Assembly (NCBI RefSeq): GCF_963678635.1
Contig: NC_087068.1
Location: 17,425,872-17,489,871, forward strand
Length of the DNA stretch: 64,000 nt
Source: Symsagittifera roscoffensis
Taxonomy: Eukaryota > Xenacoelomorpha > Acoela > Convolutidae
Direction of reading: 5' to 3'
Part shown: positions 45,301 through 56,200 of the stretch, in pieces
Layout: each line of letters begins with the position of its first letter
Position numbering within the stretch: position 1 is the stretch's first letter
Notes under the pieces: generated by a model
What the model saw: the letters and a program-made list of their open reading frames with translations, nothing else
What the model was told of the DNA's origin: nothing
The model's database searches: none
Made by a program: the position numbers and the translations under genes

Positions 45301-47130
45301 AAGCAGATATGAGAACGTTATACCTAATCTCGGCAAAAATCTCAAGTGGTATATTTAGTCTTTTCTTTCTGTCTTATTTGATTTTGTTTTGCCTGTTTGG
45401 AGCTCTTTTTTTTGCATTTCCTCGCTTGTATTTTCCAAGCGCAGCTTCGCCTTTGTGTATATTTTTGGGAAAATATCGAAGTTTTTTGCTCGATTTGTTG
45501 GTCCATTTGCAAGTAGTGAGAGTCATTCATTTTTCTATCGCTAGTAGCGGGAAGCTCTGCTTTGCAACTGTTTAAAAACTGGCAGTTTTTTTCAGTTTCC
45601 TTGATTCTTTTCCAATTGTCTGTTGGCTATTTTTTTTTTTTTTTAAAAATTCAAAAAAGGAGAAAAAAAACTCATTTTTTTCAAACAAATTATTGCAAAT
45701 ACTTCTTTAGTTTTGCGTAGTTAAAGTAAAGGGCAACTACAGTAGGTGCAAAATTCTGAAAATTAGATCAAATAATTACGAAATTAAAGTTAAAATTGAT
45801 TTATAATCAAGGCATGTTTAAATGGAGAGGTCAGCCTTCTATTATTAGCTCTTTGTTATTTTAGTATGAAAACTGAAAATGCTCAGGCCAGTGTTCTCAA
45901 CACTGAGGCAACGTTTTATATATTTTTTTCTAAGAGTCTTATTCAAGACTAATAGCGCTTCAATGTGATACCATATTTGAACCCCAATGAGCTTTTTACC
46001 TGGCAGTTCAAATGAGTTGGTGTGTGATGGAAAAAAATAGACAAAGCAACATCAACATCTTAATAGACAATATAGTGAATGCGAGGAAACATTTACAACC
46101 TACAACATTGTTCCTCCGCGCTCCTTGGGTGGTCGGCTGAACAAAATTAATTTTAATAAGGGATTATTTGTCTATAGAATTAGTTTTGAACCGATGTCGA
46201 TGTCTTCTTTTTTATTTTGATCGAAAATTGCTCTTGAGAAATAGATCACTATTTTATCGCAGTGCAAGTTTTATCACTGAGCAAATTTACTTAGGCTCAT
46301 TACTGTGTTGACAAGAAATTAGATTCTTCTTTGGCCCGCATAGACCACAAGCTGGCATTGAGATAAGACCAGGATCTACCACAAAGCATAAAGACATTGT
46401 ATAATTCGAAGATTCGCCCAAGCGTAGCTCTTCGTATTTTATTTGATTGAGAACTACTTCGCTTGGTTAAGCTCTTAGAATATGAAGGAAATCAATGAAA
46501 GTTATTACATATGTAAGTATTTTTTAGAAGTTTAGAATAGATATGACGTTAATATTTAGTTCTCTTTTGACCCAGTGGATGAACTAGAGTAATATCTGTA
46601 GTGATGACGTTTTATATGATAATTGAAATAAATTTTGATAATTAATTAAATAAAATAAGTCGTTACTTTTTTGGCAAATAGGAATTGTTGTTCTCAGTTT
46701 TTGTTTCTGGAAACTAGACTTTACCAGCTATTTTTGATAAAAGAATGCACCACGATATAAAAATTTCAAAATTTGAGCAATTTTAAACGGTAAATAAGCG
46801 GCCTCATATTGCGTCGTTTGATGACCGAAAAAAGTTTTTGTGTGCGTGTGTGTGTTTTTAACGGGAGAGGATTGAAAATTTTTTATAAGTTTTCCAGTCT
46901 TTTTGAATTTTCGTCTAAAAGGGTGTCTGATCAGTTTCTATTTTCGGCTTTGTTACCGCTTGATAAGGCTTCTCCCGATGCTGATCGCACTTTCAATTGT
47001 TCTTTCATTTTTTTTATAAATAGTTTTATTCATGTTGATCGATTCAGTTTATTGTATTTTTTTCACAAATACGGGGCTTTCTTGTATTGTATTGCAAGTG
47101 GTGCGAAAATGTTTGAACCATTTATTTTAG
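42352..47130. other. Host DNA upstream of the first recognised transporter exon
   Basis: From 42352 to about 43350 the sequence is A/G-rich and unique-looking. From 43350 on it becomes T-rich with short tails of the dispersed repeats (for example near 43350, 45230-45290 and 45440). No ORF has convincing coding features. A 5' exon and the promoter of the transporter gene may be here but cannot be recognised. Confidence 0.5.
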
Positions 47131-47298
47131 ATTTCTACGTGCCAGTAGCATGGTGTCTGCATATTTCGCACGGAATGATGAACACGGTTATTGGGCCCAG
47201 TCAACTATACCTTGCTCGAAATGTGGGCTTGGAGTTGAGTCAGATCAATTTCGTCTGGACTTTTGGCTTCATCGGATTTGTCCTTGGAAGTTTCACAA
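47131..47298 (+). CDS. Transporter exon a (helices 1-2)
   Basis: Encodes VPVAWCLHISHGMMNTVIG and the start of helix 2 (FVWTFGFIGFVLGSF). The donor is GTAGGT at 47299. The alternative GTAACG at 47303 would break the phase. Upstream sequence resembles a local intronic repeat, which favours an acceptor at 47130 over a start at 47109. Confidence 0.75.
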
Positions 47299-50200
47299 GT
47301 AGGTAACGACTAATTGTTCTCCAGACCTCTCAGTGACGCAGAAATAGGGGGAGAGTTATCAGATCGATAGCTTTGGGCTAGTCTTAAAAGCGATGTGAGT
47401 TGTTAGAACTCGTTATTACGCAGGTTGCGGGTAAGCTGGAGTTCGACTTTGGACAACAAGCAACTTGCATCTTACTCTTACACTTCTTTCACTTGTACTC
47501 AATTAACCAAGTACCTTGTAATAATTTACCCGGTGGTTGAAGTTATGACTTGCTAAATTTCGCATAAGTTCAAATTTAGTTTCCCTTTTCCACGTGATAT
47601 CTAGAATTTTACCGTTATAATGGGTAAGTTATGTACCAACTCTTCAACTCTGATGAAATTCAGTTTTCGATTTACAAGTTTGATTGATTTTTTTCAGCTT
47701 GACGGCATTTGGCTGTTTTCTATCGCCTTAGATCCTAGGAGCCTCATATTATGTCATTTTACAGCAGCAATTGGAGTTTAGCGTGTGGTTTACAACCGAG
47801 CATTTGTTAGGGCGCAAAATCTGAAAAGATTTACAAGAAATATAGATATTACACGGTTTTAAACATTCTGTGAATATATTATCAGCTAGTTTGCTCAATT
47901 TTTTAAAGCTCAATTTCACAGCTTGAAAAAATATATAAAATGTTTTTCCATAGAAAAAAGATCTTCCCGGGCAGATTCGATGAACGTAACGTAGTGAATA
48001 CCCTTATATAGGTCTTGGTGATTTTTCGTTTATTTTTTTTTTCAGGAAAAATACAAGTTTCGTTTACGCTCTTAATTTTTTTTGTAGTTTGATTTCTCTT
48101 TGAAAGTTTAATTCATTGTCTTTGTTTAAAGGCAGGCGAACTTCAATATCGAACAGCGAAAGTGTAAAGGTCACAAAAAACGTAATCGAATTCTTATTGC
48201 GAAAGTGGATTTTAATTTTCAAATTTCGCAGCGGAATAAAAACTTTACATTATGAAGCAGTTTTCTCAAAATTAATTTAAAAAAAAAGTCAATCATAAGT
48301 TGTTCTTTCAAAAAGCTTTTTGGTCATATTTTCATTGACTGTTTGCAACAGTTTGTAGGTTATTTTTTTTCTGCAGAGTGGTTTGTATTCCCTAAGTTTG
48401 TATTCGAATTTTTACTTCTTGTTGCAACGTTTCTCTGGGGCCAGATTCAACACTTCGGAAAATTTTAGTTGTTGAAGTTTTATTTACAGTTTGTTCTGTT
48501 TACTCTAGCAAGGGTATTTCAATCGGGTACTAGACTTTTTTTCCTCGTAAACAACTTGTCCACAGGATCTTCACTTCTAGAGAATCTTCACTTCTGAGTA
48601 TCTCTCATCTGACATGCGCAGTTTCCTAAAAATTGAAATAAAAACTATCATTTAGCTAGTAATTACTTGAAGCCCGTTTCAGGTTATAATCTTCTCAAAA
48701 AACTGTCTCAATTGTTTTTTCGGGTTCCTGGTTTTTGTCCTAGTTTCTCTCGGTTCAATTTCCATTTTTTTAACGCCATTTTTTTGATTTGGTAGGGTTT
48801 TCGTTGGTTTATTTTCTAAAGCATTGGTATTGTTCCAATTTGAAGAGTTTTTACGATAAGTGAAACTTCACAAATTTGTAAATATACCATGTCTGATTTT
48901 GAGTTTTTTTTCGTTTTAATTAATATAGCAGTTTCCGTTCATGTTTTGTCGACTTCTTCAACTTTTTTTGCGTAGTTTTGAGGGCAGAATATATCCGTTT
49001 GCCACCATTTGTTTCAGTTTGGATGGGTCCTAAATTTAATGAATTTATTTATAACAACAATTTTGTTTTTGCCTCAACAGGTTTCGACACAAAGTTTGCC
49101 GCCTTTGTTGCCGCCCGGTGAATGGTTTCCATTTTTAAGGGCTGTTTATGAAATTCATCTGATAGAAATATGAAGTTTTTTGTAGCTGTAATTTTGCAAC
49201 TTTTGTCAAGTTATTTTATCCAACATATTTATTCATTTTTTTTGCTTTTGTTTGTTTTTCATTCACTATTTTTAGCGCTATGTTTTTTCTGCATTGGAAG
49301 TGCTGCAATTTTCCGCTTCGCCTCTGTGTTAATTTATATCTTTTTTCTGATCAGCTGTTGTTCAGTGTTTAATTCAATTACTCTCAATTTTTTTTGCCGC
49401 TATCATCTGCTATCAAGAGTCATGAACGCAGTGAATACTCGTTTATAGGTCTTGGTGATTTTTTTTCAGGAAACTTCTTGTCGACTTCTAGTTTCGAAAA
49501 TGGATTTTAATTTTAAGATTTCCAGCGAAATAAAAAAAATTTACATATTGATCCAATTTTCTCAAACTGGGTTACTTCTATCAAAAACGTGTCAACCATT
49601 AATTGATCTTGAAATTCAAAAAGCTCTAAGGCGATAGATTTATTCCTTGTAATTCTAAAGTTGTTTTTCTCGGCGTTTTGTTCTGGCTATTATTCCCCTT
49701 TTCAAAATAAATTTCTGCGAATTTCTGAAACACCTCATTGTTTTCATAATTTCAAAAATTATAGTTAGTTTTATATCTGAACTTCCCTTTGAACTTCGAA
49801 AAATTTCTGTGTACCTCCAGAAAAAAACTTTTTTAGAGCTTATTTTTTGCTGTTTTTTGTTTCGATTTGTCCATCGGAATTATCGGACATTTTGATATTG
49901 TCCTACAATCACAACTACAGAATGATTTAACCTAGGATTTTAGTTTTTTGGTTTCTCAGCGGAATAAACATTTTCCCTTGCACTCGTTTTCTCAATTTGA
50001 GACAATTTTAGCAAAAAAGTGCCACTCATAAATTGCTCTTGAAATTCAAAGAGCTTTAAGGCCATATATTTTCCCCACTTTCAAAACTCTTTTCAACTGT
50101 CTGCTGGCTATGCTCTTTTTTTTTACCAGGGCAGTCATCTGTTGAAAGTAATAAAAAACAAGCACGAAAATAAATAGAAAAGCAGTTTCTGAACTAGTAG

Positions 50201-53200
50201 CATAGAAATATATGACAGTTGTTAAGAGTGATGAACGTGGTGAGTACTCTTATATAGGTCTTGCTGATTTTTTTTTGGTTTTTTGTTACAGGAAAAAGTC
50301 CTAAAGATTGTGCACGCTCGTTTTGATTTTTCGCCGTTTGACTTATGGTTTTTTTTTATGTTCAGTACATTTCCATTGTTAAAAGGAAGGTTAACTCGAA
50401 AAGCAAAAGTGTAAAGATCACGAAAAACGTGATCCACTTCTGATTTCGAAAATGGAAATTCTCTAGTTATCAAATTCTCTAGCGGAATAAAATTTTTACG
50501 TATTGATCCAGTTTTCTCAAATTGGGTTAATTTTAACAAAAAAGTGTCCATCATAAGTTATTCTACATATTCCAAGAGCTTTAAGGCCATCTATTTTTTT
50601 TCTTCGAAATTCAAAGTTGAAAGCTCTTGAAAAAACAAGTCAGTTTTTTTTTTAGTTTCTTTGCATTCATAACTCTTTTCCAATTGTTAGTTGGCTATGT
50701 TATGAAAAAATGAAACTATTTAATAAAGAACCTTTTTTGTGGTTATCAAGTGGCAATGAGCGAATTAAAAGCATTTTCAGTCGTGTAATTTTTTTCAGGA
50801 AAAATTCTCCCAAATTTGATTTTTTCGCGATTTGACTTAAATTCTTGACTTAAATCCTGAAATTTGATTTTTTTTTCGCGATTTGACTTAAAGACTTAAA
50901 TCCTGAAATTTGATTTTTTTGCGATTTGACTTAAATTCTTTTTAATTTCTCTCCAATTGTTTTTGCTAAATTGAGGCAAATTTTTTTTTTCAATATCAAA
51001 CGGAACGAAAAAAAACTTGAATTACTTTATTTTCGAAAGGATTCTGTTTTTTAGGTTTTGCAGAGTAGTATAATAACAATCTTTCATTGATATAATATCT
51101 CTAATGGGTTAATTTTATTTTAAAACGTCAATTAAAAAAGTTTTCTTCGAAATTGGATATGTGAATTTTTTTTTTGCCGTTTTCTTGAATTGCTGGACAC
51201 TTTTTTTATGGGCCATCTGTTGGGTTAAACAGATTAGTCGAAAAGGAAAAAGATGGGCTATATGTTGGATAACATTAGTAAAAAAGCAACAATAAATCCG
51301 ATTGTTTTTTTCTTGACAGTAAAAATTTATGGCGTATCACTGCACTTTGTTCAACGTGTTTTTATGGTACAAAGTTTTGTCGGTCTGGGGTTTTTCAGGT
51401 CATTATCTTCATTACTATTTTTGTTTTCGCGTCCACCTGGCATAAAACTCACATTCATGTCAAGCTATTAGTTTCACCAAGTTGTTCTTGAGGAAAAATT
51501 TAGTTTGAATTGGGTTTATTGTTCCGACCATTTGAAAAATGGTGGAGGAACTTTGTATACCCAGTGTTGAGAAAAACCGGTTTGAAGTTTTTATTTTTTC
51601 GTCTAGAAGCGAGCAGGCTTTTATTTATGCTTCATTTAGGCCGTTTACAATAGCTTATTTATGCTTAATTTTATTGAGTAAAATTAGTTGTTGGAGATTT
51701 TTAATGCCATTTTGATAATCAAAAGTTAAAAAATTTCTGCAAATTTTTGTTTTTCTTTTTTTGTTTTTAGTCATTTTGTTGTTTTTTAGTCATTTTTCTT
51801 CAAAGACTGTTGTCCTGTTTGCTTATATTACTATGTTTGTCGAATATGCCCCAATTAAAGTTAAACGTTAGATCCTTTTGTCACACCACGAAGAAATAAC
51901 TACACTAATTTGAAGAAAAAAAAACATTTTTTAAAGACTATGGTCGGAACGTTCTGTGCTACTTGCACAGTAACCAGCTATCTTGTTAGTGCAAATAGTA
52001 GAAGTCTATGCTACCCGACTGTGTGAACAAAAATTATAATTGTAAATTTTCACATGGGAAGAGAAACAGAAAAAGAGTCCTCATCTTTTTTTTAGTCAGT
52101 GCAGTGATTAAGACGTGGCTGAAGAAGTCATGGCAGAAAGTATCTGTGATGGTACTCTCAGGTCTCATCAGTGGGTTTTGTATGATCCTCCTGCCCTTCA
52201 TCACCAATGCCATGCTTCTGTTCGCTGTCAGAACCTTGCAATTCTTCGTGCTAGGTGAGATCACTAATTTCCGTCAACTTGGAAGTTTTCTAGAATATAT
52301 GCACATTATGACGCATACAAAGATTGTTAGACTGTGCTTGATCCTAGAATGAATGAATTTTTCATGCAGTTAAAATCTCTGGAGTGTCTGATCTAGGCAT
52401 TGATTTAGCTAAAAAAAGAATTGAACAAGGTGCTTTTGATTTGAAAAATGGAAAATTGTAACAAATACTATGACCTGTTACACGTGTTAAGACTGTCAAA
52501 TCCTCCGTTTAACTTTGTCTTGCGATTGAAACTGTGTTTTATAAGCCATAATCGTTAGCTATGATCTCAGACTCTTAGCTATGATCTATTTAGATTTTTT
52601 TTTTCAAAAAATGTCCTTTACCAGCGATAATTTTGTAATACTGGAATATTGTAGCTGCGCAGATCACAGCGGACACCAGTCTTCTGGTGTACATGCTAGG
52701 CTCCTTCAAAGCCAGACCCTTCATCATGGCCTTGCACGCATTCATAGGAGTGGGCTTCCTAGTTGCCACTCTGCTGGTGAAGCCATTCCTCCCAGAAGTC
52801 AGAGGGGCCGTGTGTCCAGGCAGTACACAAGGAGAGAGTGAAGACTCGCTGTTGAAAACAAATATTACAGGTATGCTGCAATAACTTCGGTTGCTCGCAA
52901 GGTTGAGAAGTTATTTAACATTCAATTTAGCTTACAATGTTATTTACGCTAGCGAGTAGCTAGTGTTTTAGTGCGAACCTTCTTATTTTTCTAACCTAAC
53001 TCGCAAATGTAAGTGTTCATTAAAAGTGTTCCATTGTATGACTTTTTGCTATTATCACGATCTGTAGCATTGGAAATTTCATAACATCTGTTCTCGGCTT
53101 TATTTGTGGCTAGTATTTTGATGGATTAAGCGTCCATGGCTGAGTGGATAGTTCGTGAGACTCATAATTTCAAGATCGTAGGTTCGAGTCCGAGTCGCCG

Positions 53201-56200
53201 CCGAATTTTTATTAACTCGAAGCTTATTTTTACTTTTTTATTGCACTTTTTAAAGCTCCAGAGCTGCTTTTTTGTCGTGTTCTCGCTAGTGGTTGCGAAG
53301 CACAGCTTCGCCTCTGTGTTATAATTTCTAACAGTGATGTTAGCGGTTTCTTAGAAATGTGGGTATTTCTTTGGAAAGCACTCCGCATACAACTATTTTT
53401 ATGCGGAGGGGGTATATGAATTTTTACGAGTGCAGAATTTTTCAGTTCGGGTTTTTTGGTTTATTTTTGGAACACATATGGGAAGCTCAGAGCCCAACTT
53501 GGCGTCGAGAAAGTTGGAAAACTGTTTTTTTTTTTTTCAAGAAACAATGGTTTCTAATGTGTTGAATTCTTTAATATAAATAACATAGTTTTTTTAAACT
53601 ATTTACTGTTAGATTGTTATTTTCGAAACTAACATACAATTTGCCAACCCTGTGTGCTAATTAATCATAAACATTTTTCTCTTATCCATAAATAGTCTTT
53701 CTTCTGAGGCGTTTCAATTATAACTAGGAGATTCAAAATGTTGGATTAATCTGAATTTTTTTAACACAGAAATGCCGTTTTAGTGTTTTGGAAGCCCTGT
53801 CTGTTCTCAAAGACGTTTTTTCTATTCCAGTTTTTTCACAGTCGGGTGATTCTGAACAGCCAAAAGAGGCAGATGCGAGTATGATTCACTGGCCATTCGT
53901 CATAGTGGGCTCATTCTCCATGCTCGCTTCCATAATGCTAGCCTTCCTTATAATCCTGCCCTTCAAAATACCAGTCTACGAGGAGAAAGATGAGCTGAAG
54001 GAGCAGTCAGTTGAAATGGCGGAGAAGAGGAAGAAAGGCGTCGAGGTGGAAACATCGCATCACAGTACAGGTGAGCGTCTCGTAGTTTGATCACGTTTGA
54101 GCTGTTATTTTAATTCGAGTTGTTATTTTTTTAAGTACACTTAACTTGGAATGATATCAGTAAATGAAAAAGTAAATATCGTTTTTTATTTTTGATTCAT
54201 CAAATCTGTTTTTGAGTCCTAGTCCTTTAGTTATGAATCACGATGCCAAAAGATGATTTGTTTGAAACAAGTTGGCCTTGAAAACTCCGGCTTGGGTTTT
54301 TTGAAGCTTTTGAGAGACGCTTTTTGATGAGACGCTTTTTTAGGTTTGTTGTAGATACGAAAAATTGTAGCTAAATATTTGTCTGTACTTGAGTTATCTC
54401 TTCATAGCATCATCTTGTTTAGGAGGCAAAGTGAATGTGAAAGCTCAAGTGCTCTTCATCTGCTTGATATTCATGTACTACGTCAACACGTGTGGCATCG
54501 AGCGCATCTTCCAGTCCATGAGCTACTCATTCGGACTCTGTGGACCATTAAAGTTGGATCCATCATCAGCAGTTATCACAGACACTGCTTATACTGGGGG
54601 ATTCATGTCAGGAAGAATACTGAGCATCATTATTGGTGCGTAAATGCATTGCCTCAGAGAAATTAGTAGTTTTTTTTTAAATCAAGCAGAAACTCTTAGC
54701 CTTGCTATAGTTCAACTGTAGCCTTAGATCACCAATTTTTTTAGCGTGTTACTATAGAATTTTTTCACCATTATACAAAGAACTGAACAAAAATGCATGC
54801 AAATCCGCATCGGTGAGTCCAACAATAGTTAATCTGAGCGTAAATGATTTTAAGACACTTTCTTAGCAGGTAATTCTGAATTGATTGTATGTTGGTCCAT
54901 TCTGTCTGTAGTTTTCTGGTTTCGGCGAAAATTCTCATGTGTCAATGAGCCAAGTGAAGGTCGTGTGGTTTTTCAGTTCTTGTTTTTTCTTAGGGAGAAA
55001 TCTTGATAATTGTTCAGGCTCAGATTAGTTATTGAAGGCTCAGATTTGGCAATTGAAGGGCAAAAGATCTTTTTGGTTTGCAAATTAATCTATATAATGA
55101 ATTGAGTATTGTTTTTCTAGCTTTTGTTGATTTTTCATTATAACCGCAAAAGTAGACCATTGAATTATTTTGACTGTTTTATAGAAAGTTGAATAAAATG
55201 TTTGTATTTGTACTTGAAGGAATCAAAAGCAGCTCATGGTGAAAATATAAACAACTCGTGTGTTGTTCCTTCCCTTCATAGATAAATGACGATGAGTAAT
55301 GTTTCAGCTAAATTCGTGGAGCCAAGTCGCATGGTGATGGTGAGTCTGGCTACTTGTCTGTTGGCGTCTATCTTCTTAGCCCTAGTGAGTGAGTTCTCAG
55401 CAATGGGACTATACCTGGGCACATTTGTGGTCGGATTCTTCATTGCTTCTGAGTTCGGGGGATGTGTCAATTGGTGTGCTAAGGTAACTTTACTTATGCA
55501 GTCCGTCAATTCGTTTTTACTATTGATTTTATCAATTGAACCGAAAGTTTTGTTTGTTCGTAAAACAGGTTAATTGAAATCCCATTTCAAAAACTTTTCT
55601 ACTCGATACACATCGAGATTTTTGAAATGCATAATCATACGCAATTTGTTTTGATACATTCTCATTTATTACTTGCAAAGTTAGTGTGGTTGCTTTTAGT
55701 TTATTACACTTGCAAGAGCAAGTGTTTTGTAGTCGGAAACTAGACTTCTTTCCCCCGTTAACACCTTTTCTTACAAATCTGTGAGAATTTGTGAAGTTGC
55801 TGTATACGTGAATCCGAGCAAATGCGATTCTCTCCCACTAGCCCAGAGGTAACGGGATACATTTGTACCCTAATGCTTGGGGCTCGAGTCCCAGCCGGAC
55901 CTTGTTTTTTTTTTATTATTTATGAAATAAAACTTTTTGCGGGAGAAATTGAATTGTCGGATTTTCGTTCGTCTGCTTGTGTTTTCTCGGCTTATTTACA
56001 CTAGCACCAGTTTAGTATGTTATTAAGAACCTTCTTTTTTCTTACCTAAGTCGCAAATATTGGTGCCACCTTTGGGGCTTTTTTTGCAGCTTTTTGATAG
56101 CGTGTGCTTTGACATTCGATCGACTAGTAATAAGTTTACACAGTTGGTGTGTTTTTGATTCATTAACTGAACCGAAAAAAGTTACTAGTTTCAAACAACA

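Noticed and set aside
45264..45575. 103-codon hydrophobic plus-strand ORF
   Set aside because: T-rich sequence inevitably encodes Phe/Leu runs, and it overlaps fragments of the dispersed repeats.
53130..53203. Functional tRNA-Met gene
   Set aside because: A and B boxes and a CAT loop are present, but the acceptor stem pairs poorly and the sequence sits inside a dispersed repeat.
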